From Candidatus Limnocylindrales bacterium (GTDB lineage Bacteria; Moduliflexota; Moduliflexia; Moduliflexales; JAUQPW01): 64,000 nt of DNA. Shown here one piece after another: positions 8,773 through 17,979 of this stretch. The stretch lies in the NCBI GenBank assembly GCA_035559535.1, contig DATMBG010000037.1, positions 173,265 through 237,264 of the forward strand, written 5' to 3'. The notes under the pieces are model-generated. The model was not told the DNA's origin and did no database searches. It saw only the letters and a program-made list of their open reading frames with translations. The position numbers and the translations under genes were made by a program. How positions within the stretch are numbered: the first letter of the stretch is position 1; each line of letters starts with the position of its first letter.

Positions 8773-9498
8773 ATAAACCCCCTCTTCCTTAAATTTTCTC
8801 ATTCATTAAGTTTCTGAAATTCATCAAACTTTTGAAAAAGAGATGCATTTCCGGTACCATTCTTCTCTCCTTCGTCATAGATAGAAGGTTTCCTGCAATA
8901 ACATTTACCTACAGAGTCTGATATCCTTTCTATTGGATAGAATGGGGTTCCCCAGGTCTCCCTTTTTAGGATTCCTTGGCTAATTTAGAGATTCTTCTTT
9001 TAACTAAACTTCGGTTACCGTTCTTTTTCTCTTATTAAGATCAAATTGCAGGTAGGTTAATTTTGTCTTGATTTTTAGCATTATCTGAACATCCTATCCC
9101 TATAAAGTCTTCCCTCTATTTGAAGAATTTTTGTCTTGATTTTTGACATTGTCTAATAAGCCAGCAGATATTGGAATTTTGCTGATACCGTAAGATTTTA
9201 GGACAAACAAGCCCGCTCTTATTTTCCTGTAGGGATCTGTGATGCTATCCACCTTCCTTTACCCGGGACTTATAACCCTCCGGGTAGCAGCAGGATCTTC
9301 ATAATTGGAGGTTTTGGCACAGGTATTGCGGTATCTCCTTGGCAGTTAGGGAAGATCCATAAAAACACGTTTGACGAATAGGGAAGGATTCGTTTAGGGC
9401 GAACAAAACCAGCGTAAATTAGTAAAGAATTCAAGAGAGGATATAGAGAGAGAAGTTGCAATCCACAATCCTCGATCTCGAATTTAAGGAGGAAAGGT
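8773..9498. other. Intergenic region with an imperfect direct repeat
   Basis: About 720 bp between the divergent protease and stress-protein genes, AT-rich, with no supported gene. It holds two copies of TTTGTCTTGATTTTT, at 9062-9076 and 9130-9144, each followed by a similar (A/G)(G/A)CATT(A/G)TCT. The second copy contains TTGACA (9143-9148) and could include a -35 box. AAGGAGGAAAGG ends the region as ribosome-binding site for the stress protein. Confidence 0.5.
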
Positions 9499-10440
9499 AT
9501 GTATCGATCTATTCTTGTACCCCTCGATGGCTCGACATTCGCAGAATACGCACTGCCTGTAGCGCGAAGCATTGCGCGTCGGGCAGGTGCAACACTCCAA
9601 CTGGCACGGGTGCATGTGCCCATCCCGGCAAGATACGTAGAAGGTATGGTCATCTTCGATAAGGAACTCGAAGCCCGGAATCGGGAGCATGAACAAGCCT
9701 ACCTGGCTGAAGTGGTCAAACGTCTGGCAACCGATTCGGAAGTTCCTGTTACTTCTGTATTACTGGATGGGGAGATTGGGAAGATCTCTGAGGTACTCAA
9801 TGACCATGTAAGGGCTATAGGCGCAGATCTCATAGTGATGTCAACTCACGGGCGAGGAGCTCTATCTCGCTTTTGGCTTGGAAGTGTGGCAGATAAGCTG
9901 GTGCGGCAAGGGTTAGTACCTATCTTGTTGGTACGGCCCTTAGAAGAGAAGGAAGATGGTCCAGATCTTGCCCATGAACCGGTCTTCCAACACATATTGA
10001 TTCCCCTTGATGGATCGGCGTTGTCCGAGCAAATCCTGGAACCCGCAGTAGCACTGGGTAAACTGATGCAGGCCGATTATACCTTGTTACGAGTCTTGGA
10101 GCCCTGGATGCCTATCGGTTATCCACCTACTGAATACTCCATCAGGCTGGACCACCAGTTGCAAGAGCAATTGCAGAGAGAGGCCGAAGAGTATCTGGAA
10201 GGGGTAGCTGGACGGTTGAGGGCCCAATCGCTTCAAGTCCAGGTAAGAGTGGTTTTCAGCCGATTTGCATCCACAGCCATCCTTGAGGAGGCAGGTAAGC
10301 AGGGAATTGATCTGATTGCCATGGAGACACACGGGTGGGGAGGTTTAACACGGTTGCTTATAGGCAGCGTCGCCGATAAGGTGCTACGAGGTGCTTCCGT
10401 ACCAATACTGTTACAACGTCCCCACGGAGAAACCCCGTGA
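9499..10440 (+). CDS. Tandem universal stress protein (two UspA domains)
   Basis: 313 residues made of two UspA folds (about 1-148 and 165-310). Each begins with the usual ILVPLDGS / ILIPLDGS strand. Each ends in the ATP-loop signature: [20 protein letters not shown]...VPILLVRP and [20 protein letters not shown]...VPILLQRP. Both halves therefore should bind ATP. Soluble, cytoplasmic. A strong GGAGGAAAGG precedes the ATG. Tandem Usp genes next to CBS proteins, acetyl-CoA synthetase and PEP synthase are typical of low-oxygen or dormancy clusters in other bacteria; the same role here is inference. Confidence 0.94.
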   Translation: MYRSILVPLDGSTFAEYALPVARSIARRAGATLQLARVHVPIPARYVEGMVIFDKELEARNREHEQAYLAEVVKRLATDSEVPVTSVLLDGEIGKISEVLNDHVRAIGADLIVMSTHGRGALSRFWLGSVADKLVRQGLVPILLVRPLEEKEDGPDLAHEPVFQHILIPLDGSALSEQILEPAVALGKLMQADYTLLRVLEPWMPIGYPPTEYSIRLDHQLQEQLQREAEEYLEGVAGRLRAQSLQVQVRVVFSRFASTAILEEAGKQGIDLIAMETHGWGGLTRLLIGSVADKVLRGASVPILLQRPHGETP

Positions 10441-10840
10441 TCGTAGGGAAGCAGGGAGAGATCCTCGAAGGGGAGAATGAAGAAAGCTTCAGGTAATGGG
10501 TAATTTTTTAAGTTGCCCATGAAATAAGAGTGCGAAGCCCTCCACCAGCAGAAAACAAAAGACAAGCTGGTTTTTACAGTGAAAAAGAGTAGAGGGATAG
10601 GGAAGTCTATCCTGGTACTTCTCGAGGGTTCCAGTTTTTTCAGAACATGCACTAAGGGTGGATCATAGTTTTAAAGGCTTCAAAGATTATATTCCCTATT
10701 TTTAGGGTTGGCACCTCAATTGCTATCCTAAGAGGGAAAATACTTTGAGAAATGGCCTTTTTGATCTTACTGGAAGTCAAAGTAAGGGGATCTAGACATC
10801 AGAAGAGCTTACGGATTCTGGTAGCTAGATAGGCCCTAAC
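10441..10840. other. Intergenic region upstream of the acsA operon
   Basis: 400 bp with no supported gene. A short stem, GGATAG / CTATCC, lies near 10593-10610. I see no clear promoter boxes, though the promoter for the five-gene operon that follows should be here. Confidence 0.5.
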
Positions 10841-12628
10841 ATGAAAGCGAAAGGAAGCCCTGTGAATTGGAAACCGATCAAGAAATTTCCAAATACCTGG
10901 ACTGTTAAGCCAAATCTCTTGGACTATGACAAAACCTATGCTACCTTTTCCTGGGAAGAGGTACGTCGGGAACTTGACGGCTTGCCAGATGGCAAAGGTC
11001 TGAACATAGCCCATGAGGCTATTGACCGACACGCCACTGGTCCAAGACGTGATCACCTGGCCATCCGATGGTTAAGTAGGGAGGGGTCAGTCCGCGACTT
11101 TACTTATGGAGATCTCAGGGAGCAGAGTAATCGTTTTGCCAACGTGCTTAGGGGACTGGGTGTGGGGAAGGGTGATCGGGTATTTGTCCTGGCTGGCCGC
11201 ATTCCCAGCCTTTACATTGCTGCGCTTGGTTCCCTAAAGAACACCAGCGTCTTCTGTCCTTTGTTTTCTGCCTTTGGTCCGGAGCCTATCTTCCAGCGGC
11301 TGAGCAGAGGAGATGCCAAAGTTTTGGTGACTACCGAACGGTTGTATCGGCAGAAAGTTGCCGACATGCGGGAGCGCCTACCGCAATTACAACATGTATT
11401 GTTGGCAGATATAGACGAAGATATAAACCCGGGTACCTGGTCCCTACCGAAACGGCTGAAGGAAGCAGCCAGTGAGTTTACAATCCCTCCGACGGATCCA
11501 GAGGATATGGCACTTTTACATTTTACCAGCGGTACCACCGGAATGCCTAAGGGAGCCATTCATGTACATGAGGCTGTGTTAACCCATTATGTGACCGGAA
11601 AGTATGTATTGGACTTCCATCCCGAGGATATCTTCTGGTGTACAGCCGACCCTGGATGGGTAACCGGTACTTCCTATGGGATCATTGCGCCTCTGGTCCA
11701 CGGTATTACCAACCTTATTGATGAAGCCGATTTTGATGCAACCCGTTGGTATCGCATCCTGGAAGAGCAAAGGGTAACCATATGGTATACAGCTCCCACA
11801 GCGATTCGTAGGTTGATGCGTATGGAGATCGAGCCACGCCAGCAGTACGACCTGAGTCATTTGCGGCTCATTCATAGTGTTGGTGAACCACTTAATCCCG
11901 AAGCAGTTGTTTGGGGCGAGCAGGTACTGGGGCTACCGATTCATGATAACTGGTGGCAGACCGAAACCGGTGGGATCATGATCGCCAACTTTCCTTCCAT
12001 GGAGATCCGACCCGGCTCGATGGGACGCCCCTTGCCTGGGATCGAAGCAGCTATCGTCCGACGGATAAATGAGGATAAAGATGAGGTAGAAGTAGTGAAG
12101 GAGCCTCATGTCGAAGGAGAGCTGGCGCTTAAGCCCGGTTGGCCTTCCATGTTCCGGGGATATCTTCATGAGGAGAAGCGCTACCAGAAGTGCTTTGTAG
12201 GGGGTTGGTACCTTACCGGTGACCTGGCCAGACGTGATGAAGATGGTTACTTTTGGTTTATAGGACGGGCTGATGATATCATTAAAACCTCTGGACACAT
12301 GGTGGGTCCGTTCGAAGTAGAGAGTGTGCTAATGGAGCATCCAACTGTGGCTGAAGCAGCTGTAATCGGCAAACCTGAGCCATTGATCGGCGAGCTGGTC
12401 AAAGCCTTTGTTTCTCTTAAACCTGGCATAGAACCTAGCGAGAAACTTCGTCTGGAACTTCTAGGTTTCGCCCGTTCCAGGTTGGGGTCAGCAGTAGCAC
12501 CTAAAGAAATCGAATTTCAAGCCAATCTGCCCAGGACCCGCAGTGGTAAGATTATGCGCCGGTTGCTTAAGGCGCGCGAGCTGGGGTTACCGGAGGGCGA
12601 TATATCCACTTTGGAGACAAGTGAATGA
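10841..12628 (+). CDS. acsA: Acetyl-CoA synthetase (AMP-forming)
   Basis: 595 residues of the ANL superfamily. Adenylation motifs: [14 protein letters not shown] (phosphate loop), [21 protein letters not shown] (the Trp pair that shapes an acetate-sized pocket), [26 protein letters not shown] (hinge) and [11 protein letters not shown] with the catalytic lysine near the C-terminus. It activates acetate to acetyl-AMP and then acetyl-CoA. It is somewhat shorter than the ~650-residue enteric Acs. The stop overlaps pdhA in ATGA, making it the first gene of an operon whose other products also make acetyl-CoA. Substrate could be another short acid, but the motifs favour acetate. Confidence 0.92.
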   Translation: MKAKGSPVNWKPIKKFPNTWTVKPNLLDYDKTYATFSWEEVRRELDGLPDGKGLNIAHEAIDRHATGPRRDHLAIRWLSREGSVRDFTYGDLREQSNRFANVLRGLGVGKGDRVFVLAGRIPSLYIAALGSLKNTSVFCPLFSAFGPEPIFQRLSRGDAKVLVTTERLYRQKVADMRERLPQLQHVLLADIDEDINPGTWSLPKRLKEAASEFTIPPTDPEDMALLHFTSGTTGMPKGAIHVHEAVLTHYVTGKYVLDFHPEDIFWCTADPGWVTGTSYGIIAPLVHGITNLIDEADFDATRWYRILEEQRVTIWYTAPTAIRRLMRMEIEPRQQYDLSHLRLIHSVGEPLNPEAVVWGEQVLGLPIHDNWWQTETGGIMIANFPSMEIRPGSMGRPLPGIEAAIVRRINEDKDEVEVVKEPHVEGELALKPGWPSMFRGYLHEEKRYQKCFVGGWYLTGDLARRDEDGYFWFIGRADDIIKTSGHMVGPFEVESVLMEHPTVAEAAVIGKPEPLIGELVKAFVSLKPGIEPSEKLRLELLGFARSRLGSAVAPKEIEFQANLPRTRSGKIMRRLLKARELGLPEGDISTLETSE

Positions 12629-13659
12629 GTCCAGAAACCATCATAAAGCCAACGAATACAGAGACAATACCCTCACAGAGGATAGTCCCTATCAGTCGTG
12701 AACATGCCCTGCATCTGCTATACCAGATGATTCGGATTCGGCGTTTTGAAGCAAAGTCGGCTGAATTGTATGGGGCCATGAAGATCCGTGGTTTCCTGCA
12801 CCTGTACGATGGTGAGGAGGCGGTGGCCGTGGGGGTGATGGAAGCTCTCAGACCTGAAGATGCCGTCGTGGCCACCTATCGGGAACATGGTCATGCCCTG
12901 GCACGGGGGATTCCTGCGGGTGCGATTATGGCAGAGATGTATGGTAAACAGGAGGGTTGCAGTCGGGGTCGGGGGGGGTCCATGCACCTCTTTGATGCTA
13001 AGACGCGTTTCTATGGAGGTAATGCCATTGTTGGTGGCGGTTTGCCCCTCGCAGTAGGATTGGCTCTGGCAGACAAGATGCAGGGTAAGCGACGTGTAAC
13101 CTGTTGCTTCTTTGGAGATGGTGCTGTTGCCGAAGGGGAATTCCATGAATCCATGAATCTTGCGGCTCTCTGGCAGCTTCCGGTTTTATTTATTTGTGAG
13201 AATAATCTATACGCCATGGGAACTGCCTTGCAATTATCTCAGTCCATTACGGATCTAGCCAAGAAGGCAGCCGGCTATGCCGTGGCTGCTGAAGCTGTGG
13301 ATGGGATGGATGTACTGGCTGTAGAGGTAGCAGCCAAAAAAGCAGTTGAGATCGTGCGAGCCGGCGAAGGGCCCTATTTTCTAGAGTGTCGGACCTACCG
13401 TTTCCGAGGTCATTCGGCGTTTGATACAGAGTTATATCGGACTAAAGCTGAGGTTGAGGAATGGAAGAAACGGGACCCCATTAAGACCTTCATCGAGTAT
13501 CTTAAAAACCAGGGGCTTGTCAGTGAGATGGACTTAAATGAGCTGGAACGGAAAGTAGCCGACGAAATTAAAGAAGCTGTAGACTTTGCAGAAGCGGGGA
13601 CTTGGGAACCTGTAGAAGATCTGACACGCTTTGTTTACTCAGAACGGAGGGAGGTATGA
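12625..13659 (+). CDS. pdhA: 2-oxo acid (pyruvate) dehydrogenase E1 alpha subunit
   Basis: 344 residues. The thiamine-diphosphate motif is complete: [20 protein letters not shown]...[12 protein letters not shown] (about 167-195). [12 protein letters not shown] near 53 and [10 protein letters not shown] near 115 are typical of branched-type E1 alpha (PdhA/AcoA/BkdA). The phosphorylation-loop/E1-beta contact [13 protein letters not shown] follows. With the beta subunit it decarboxylates a 2-oxo acid and acylates lipoyl-E2. GGAGACAAGTGAATG gives a good ribosome site inside acsA. Exact substrate (pyruvate versus acetoin) cannot be settled from sequence; the acsA context suggests acetyl-CoA formation. 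Confidence 0.93.
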   Translation: MSPETIIKPTNTETIPSQRIVPISREHALHLLYQMIRIRRFEAKSAELYGAMKIRGFLHLYDGEEAVAVGVMEALRPEDAVVATYREHGHALARGIPAGAIMAEMYGKQEGCSRGRGGSMHLFDAKTRFYGGNAIVGGGLPLAVGLALADKMQGKRRVTCCFFGDGAVAEGEFHESMNLAALWQLPVLFICENNLYAMGTALQLSQSITDLAKKAAGYAVAAEAVDGMDVLAVEVAAKKAVEIVRAGEGPYFLECRTYRFRGHSAFDTELYRTKAEVEEWKKRDPIKTFIEYLKNQGLVSEMDLNELERKVADEIKEAVDFAEAGTWEPVEDLTRFVYSERREV

Positions 13660-14651
13660 AGGAAAATCCACAGATGATCCGACTGACTTATCGAGAAGCA
13701 GTACGGGAAGCGATCCGGGAGGCCTTACGCAAGGACGATCGGGTGTTTTTGATGGGTGAGGATGTTGGCCGCTATGGTGGCTGTTTTGCCGTCAGCAAAG
13801 GTTTACTCCAGGAGTTCGGTCCGGAGCGTATCCGTGATACTCCGTTGTCGGAATCAGCTTTTGTCGGTGCCGGGATAGGTGCTGCGATGGGCGGCATGCG
13901 CCCTATTGTGGAGATCATGACGGTGAATTTCAGTCTCCTGGCTGCCGATCAAATCCTCAACAACGCCGCTACGATTCTTCACATGTCGGGCGGTCAGTTT
14001 AACATTCCACTGGTCATTCGAATGGCAACCGGTGGGGGTCGACAAGTAGCAGCCCAACATTCCCACAGTCTGGAAGGTTGGTATGCCCATATCCCGGGGA
14101 TCAAAGTGTTAACTCCGGCAACGCTGGAAGATGCCCGGGGTATGCTTTGGACTGCCCTTGAGGATCCAGATCCCGTGCTGATCTTTGAAAATTCCAACCT
14201 CTACAATATGGAAGGTCAGCTACCTGCCGATGCAGGTCCGGTGGATATCCACCGGGCCCGTGTGCGGAGGCCAGGGAGTGATGTAACGATCATTACCTAT
14301 AGTGCAAGCCTCTTCAAAGCCCTGGATGCGGCAGAAATTCTGGCAAGGGAAGGGATTGATGCTGAAGTTATTGATCTGCGCACGCTACGCCCTTTAGACC
14401 AGGAAACCTTTTTGGCCTCAGTGACCAAGACTCACCGTGCAGTGATCGTGGACGAAGGCTGGCGCAGTGGGAGCATCTCGGCTGAGATCGCCGCACGTAT
14501 CATGGAGGGTGCTTTCTACGAGTTAGACGCTCCAGTTGAACGCATTTGTAGTGCAGAGGTTCCCATGCCTTATGCCAAACATCTGGAGCAGGCGGCATTA
14601 CCCCAAACCGAGACCATTGTAGCAACGATTAAAAGAATGATGCATTCCTGA
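13656..14651 (+). CDS. pdhB: 2-oxo acid (pyruvate) dehydrogenase E1 beta subunit
   Basis: 331 residues from the ATG at 13656, which has GGAGGGAGGT just upstream and overlaps the pdhA stop in ATGA. The longer frame from 13602 lacks such support. [49 protein letters not shown] and [26 protein letters not shown] are E1-beta hallmarks. The last carries the histidines lining the thiamine site. A C-terminal transketolase-C domain (about 205-325) ends the protein. It forms the alpha2-beta2 E1 with PdhA. Confidence 0.94.
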   Translation: MKENPQMIRLTYREAVREAIREALRKDDRVFLMGEDVGRYGGCFAVSKGLLQEFGPERIRDTPLSESAFVGAGIGAAMGGMRPIVEIMTVNFSLLAADQILNNAATILHMSGGQFNIPLVIRMATGGGRQVAAQHSHSLEGWYAHIPGIKVLTPATLEDARGMLWTALEDPDPVLIFENSNLYNMEGQLPADAGPVDIHRARVRRPGSDVTIITYSASLFKALDAAEILAREGIDAEVIDLRTLRPLDQETFLASVTKTHRAVIVDEGWRSGSISAEIAARIMEGAFYELDAPVERICSAEVPMPYAKHLEQAALPQTETIVATIKRMMHS

Positions 14652-14724
14652 GTGGTGAATTCAGACTTTAGAATAACAAGTCAGATCGCTCATCATTCAG
14701 CAGGCATCGTTCATCATTGGCAAG

Positions 14725-15963
14725 ATGGCTGAGTTTCGTATGCCCAGTTTGGGTGCTGATATGAAAGCAGGTACTTTGGTTGCCTGGAGGGTCAAACCCG
14801 GTGATCGCGTCAAGCGTGGTGATATCATCGCCGAAGTAGAGACAGAAAAAGGGCTTGTTGAAGTGGAGGTCTTCGAAGAGGGTGTGGTGGATCAGATTTT
14901 CGTTCAGCCTGGGGAGAAAGTTCCTGTGGAGACGGTGCTGGCCATGATTCGTCCTGAGGGAATGCCGGCGGTATCTGCCCCCGCAGAGGTCCCACAAGCA
15001 GCAGTAAAAGAGCATGTTCCAGCGGAGGCAGGACCGGAGGTAAAACCAGGCCTCGAAGTCTCGCACCTGCCGGGTCAACCCCCGCAGAGACGTATCCGGG
15101 TTTCGCCCCTGGCCCGCAAATTGGCGGCTGAGCTTGGAATTGATCTGAGTACCGTGCAGGGAACAGGTCCTATGGGAGCCATCGAGCGAGCCGATGTTGA
15201 GCGTGCCGCAGCGAAAAGACTCGCAGAAAAAGCTCCCACACCATCAGTTTCGGAGAAACCTGGACCACCTACTATGGAAAAGCCTGCCGTCACCGAGTTC
15301 CAGATTGGTATGCGACGAGCCATCGCCGCAGCCATGTCTCGCTCCAATCGCGAGATCCCTCATTATTACTTAGAGACCCGTATCGATATGAGTCGTGCCC
15401 TCCGATGGTTAGAAGCGGAAAATCAAAGGCGCTCCATCAAGGAGCGACTCTTACCTGCTGTATTGCTGATCAAGGCAGTAGCACGGGCATTAGGGGAAGT
15501 ACCTGAACTCAATGGTTATTGGATCGATGACCGCCTTCAACCTCAGGAAGCGATACACATTGGCTTTGCCATCTCGCTCCGGCAAGGCGGATTGGTTGTG
15601 CCCGCCATTCACCATGTAGACTTGAAGAGTTTAGATGAACTGATGGAGGCACTGCGAGATCTGATTACGCGAGTACGGGCCGGTCGTCTGCGTAGTCCTG
15701 AAATGACCGATGCAACCATTACTATAACGAATCTGGGCGACCTGGGTGTCGAGAAGGTCTTTGGAGTCATCTATCCACCCCAGGTGGCACTGGTAGGCTT
15801 TGGCAAAATCACAGAGCAGCCCTGGGCAGAGAATGGTATGATCGGAATCCGACCGGTTCTGACAGCAACCCTGGCGGCAGATCATCGTGCCACCGATGGG
15901 CACCAGGGAGGTCGGTTCCTGGAAGCCCTCAACCGTCACCTGCAGGAGGCAGCCAAGTTATGA
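14725..15963 (+). CDS. pdhC: Dihydrolipoamide acyltransferase E2
   Basis: 412 residues. One lipoyl domain (about 2-76) has the lipoylated lysine in [13 protein letters not shown] Pro/Ala/Glu linker leads to the E1/E3-binding domain (about 125-165, [28 protein letters not shown]). The catalytic core (about 190-410) carries DHRATDG, holding the active-site His and Asp. It transfers the acyl group to CoA. The gene starts 73 bp after pdhB with a weak ribosome site, and its stop overlaps the acyl carrier protein gene. No lipoamide dehydrogenase (E3) gene lies in the window, so E3 must be encoded elsewhere. Confidence 0.94.
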   Translation: MAEFRMPSLGADMKAGTLVAWRVKPGDRVKRGDIIAEVETEKGLVEVEVFEEGVVDQIFVQPGEKVPVETVLAMIRPEGMPAVSAPAEVPQAAVKEHVPAEAGPEVKPGLEVSHLPGQPPQRRIRVSPLARKLAAELGIDLSTVQGTGPMGAIERADVERAAAKRLAEKAPTPSVSEKPGPPTMEKPAVTEFQIGMRRAIAAAMSRSNREIPHYYLETRIDMSRALRWLEAENQRRSIKERLLPAVLLIKAVARALGEVPELNGYWIDDRLQPQEAIHIGFAISLRQGGLVVPAIHHVDLKSLDELMEALRDLITRVRAGRLRSPEMTDATITITNLGDLGVEKVFGVIYPPQVALVGFGKITEQPWAENGMIGIRPVLTATLAADHRATDGHQGGRFLEALNRHLQEAAKL

Positions 15964-16205
15964 CCGAAGCACAGATTAAGGAGACTATCTTTAAGGTCCT
16001 GGGACGGATCGCCCCGGAAGCCCAGTTGGATAAACTTGCACCTAATGACAACCTCCGAGAAACATTGGACATTGACTCCTTCGATTACCTCCAGTTCCTT
16101 ATCGGTCTCAATGAGGAACTGGGCGTGGAGATCCCAGAAGCAGACTACGGACAGTTGACTACCCTGGCCGATCTTATCCGTTACCTTTCGGCTCGTGTCC
16201 GTTGA
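15960..16205 (+). CDS. Acyl carrier protein-like protein in the PDH operon
   Basis: 81 residues with the four-helix carrier-protein pattern. The phosphopantetheine attachment serine is in [12 protein letters not shown] (about 36-47), with DSF in place of the usual DSL. The next helix [25 protein letters not shown] matches ACP helices III and IV. It overlaps the E2 stop in ATGA, and AGGAGG lies 10 nt before its start, so coupling to E2 is clear. It is not next to fatty-acid genes, so a dedicated carrier for acyl groups made by this cluster is likely. What it carries cannot be read from the sequence. Confidence 0.88.
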   Translation: MTEAQIKETIFKVLGRIAPEAQLDKLAPNDNLRETLDIDSFDYLQFLIGLNEELGVEIPEADYGQLTTLADLIRYLSARVR

Positions 16206-16311
16206 CGCTTCAGGGAAAAAGTTTAAGGAATCATCTTTATAAGATGTCTCGTCGATTCGAAAAGTCAACCTCTAAGAAATGATCCTGATTTTTAGGAAAG
16301 GAGCCTATAAC

Positions 16312-17484
16312 ATGAAATTACTGATCAGGGATGAACTCAAGATCCTCCTGGAAGAACATGAAAAACCCTGTCTATCAATTTTTATGCCTATGTACCGGAC
16401 CGGAGCTGAAATTCAACAAAATCCCGTCCGATTTAAGAATATGCTTCGGGAAGCCGAAGAACGTCTGATCACAAGTGGTCAGGAAGAACAAGATGTTAAA
16501 GAACTCCTGGATCCGGTCCAGGAGTTGTTGAAGGAGGATGATTTTTGGCAACATCCCCTCAATGGGTTGGCGGTATACCGCTCTCCAGACTTCTTTCGTT
16601 ACTATCGCCTTCCCTTTGATCTTCAAGAGCTGATAATCATTGCCGATCACTTTTATATCAAACCACTTCTCCCTATATTCTATGCTGAAAAGCGATTCTA
16701 TATATTGGCTCTTAGCCAGAACCAAGTCAAGTTGTTTCAAGCCACCCGTTATAGTATCAATGAGGTCGAATTAAAAGGTATCCCTCAAAGTCTTGCCGAA
16801 GCTCTTAAATATGAATATCCTGAAAAGCAACCTCAATTCCGTACCAGTGCACCAGGAGGGAAACAACACCCAGGTCCGCGACGAGCAGCTGTTTTTTATG
16901 CTTATGGAGTAGATATCGATGATGCTAAAGGTCGGATCCTACGCTATTTTCGGGAGATTGACGCAGGATTGCATGGATTGTTTAGGGATGAACAAGTACC
17001 CCTCATACTGGCAAGCGTTGAGTATCTATTTCCGATTTACCGAGAAGCAAATACCTATCCTTATCTGATGGAGAAAGGAATCCCCGGAAACCCCGAGTTG
17101 CTGAGTGCAGAAGAATTACATAAGCAAGCCTGGGCTATTGCACAGCCTTATTTTCAGAAGGCACAAGAGGAAGCTGCAGCCCGGTACCGGGAGTTGGCAG
17201 GGAGTGGCCGGGTTTCCAATAACATTAGAGAGATCATCCCGGCTGCCCACTATGGACGGGTCGAATCCTTGTTTGTTGCTGCGGGCTATCAACAATGGGG
17301 GACCTTTGATCCGGATACCAATCGGATTGATCTACACCAGAGTGCTGAACCGGGAGATGAGGATCTACTGGATTTAGCAGTTATTCAAACCCTTCTGCAT
17401 GGTGGAAGCGTTTATACCGTTAGTCTGGAAGAAATGCCTGATGGGCAAAAGCGGGAACCGTTAGCTGCTATATTTCGCTATTAA
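16312..17484 (+). CDS. baeRF-family protein (bacterial eRF1-like)
   Basis: 390 residues from the ATG at 16312, chosen because AAAGGAG lies 8-10 nt upstream; the frame extends 11 codons further without such a site. CLSIFMPMYRTGAEIQQNPVRFKNMLREAE near the start is the signature of the bacterial archaeo-eukaryotic release-factor-like families, closest to baeRF3 by eye. Two further alpha/beta domains follow, ending in a stretch (LLDLAVIQTLLHGGSVYTVSLEEMPDG) like the eRF1 C-terminal domain. Members are predicted to act on ribosomes under stress, but biochemical function is unproven. It follows the PDH operon by about 100 bp on the same strand. Confidence 0.8.
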   Translation: MKLLIRDELKILLEEHEKPCLSIFMPMYRTGAEIQQNPVRFKNMLREAEERLITSGQEEQDVKELLDPVQELLKEDDFWQHPLNGLAVYRSPDFFRYYRLPFDLQELIIIADHFYIKPLLPIFYAEKRFYILALSQNQVKLFQATRYSINEVELKGIPQSLAEALKYEYPEKQPQFRTSAPGGKQHPGPRRAAVFYAYGVDIDDAKGRILRYFREIDAGLHGLFRDEQVPLILASVEYLFPIYREANTYPYLMEKGIPGNPELLSAEELHKQAWAIAQPYFQKAQEEAAARYRELAGSGRVSNNIREIIPAAHYGRVESLFVAAGYQQWGTFDPDTNRIDLHQSAEPGDEDLLDLAVIQTLLHGGSVYTVSLEEMPDGQKREPLAAIFRY

Positions 17485-17506
17485 ATAAGAGTGTACTTCC
17501 AACTTT

Positions 17507-17950
17507 TCAACTTTCTTTTAATTTAATGAGTAACCAATCCCGAGAGCGACCTTTTATACGTACCAATACATAGGGACCCTTTAACTTTTGACCCTGTAAG
17601 GTGAACTTGAGTTGGTCCGGCCCGGCTTTCTCCAGCGAATAGGTTCCTTGATCCCAGATATGGACCATCCCTGCTCCATACAGACCTTCAGGGATAACCC
17701 CTTCAAAATTAATATAATCTACGGGATGGTCCTCTACTTGCACGGCCAGGCGACGTATGCCGGGTTTTTGGGGTGGACCCTTGGGCACGGCCCAACTCCG
17801 CAGTACCCCTGCCATCTCCAGTCGGAAGTCATAGTGTAAGTGACTGGCCTGATGCTCCTGCACAACGAAGCGGTGCTGTTTGTTATCCAGCCTCATACTC
17901 CAGGGCTTTGGTGATTTCACAGAATTTTGTTTTGGATGATAGGTTGCCAA
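17507..17950 (-). CDS. Stand-alone DNA ligase D 3'-phosphoesterase domain protein
   Basis: 147 residues, starting at a TTG (17948-17950) with GAGAGG 11 nt upstream. H33, H39, D41, R43 and H75 match, with identical spacing, the metal and catalytic residues of the LigD phosphoesterase module (HLHYDFRLE, VEDHPVDY, FEGVIPEGLYGAG). The enzyme trims 3'-phosphate and ribonucleotide ends during break repair. No ligase or polymerase domain is attached and no ku or ligD gene is in the window, so it is a free-standing end-processing enzyme. It lies convergent with the baeRF gene (22 bp apart) and just downstream of ppsA on the same strand. Confidence 0.9.
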   Translation of the reverse strand: MATYHPKQNSVKSPKPWSMRLDNKQHRFVVQEHQASHLHYDFRLEMAGVLRSWAVPKGPPQKPGIRRLAVQVEDHPVDYINFEGVIPEGLYGAGMVHIWDQGTYSLEKAGPDQLKFTLQGQKLKGPYVLVRIKGRSRDWLLIKLKES

Positions 17951-17979
17951 GGTTATAATTTCCTCTCGGACTTTAATGC

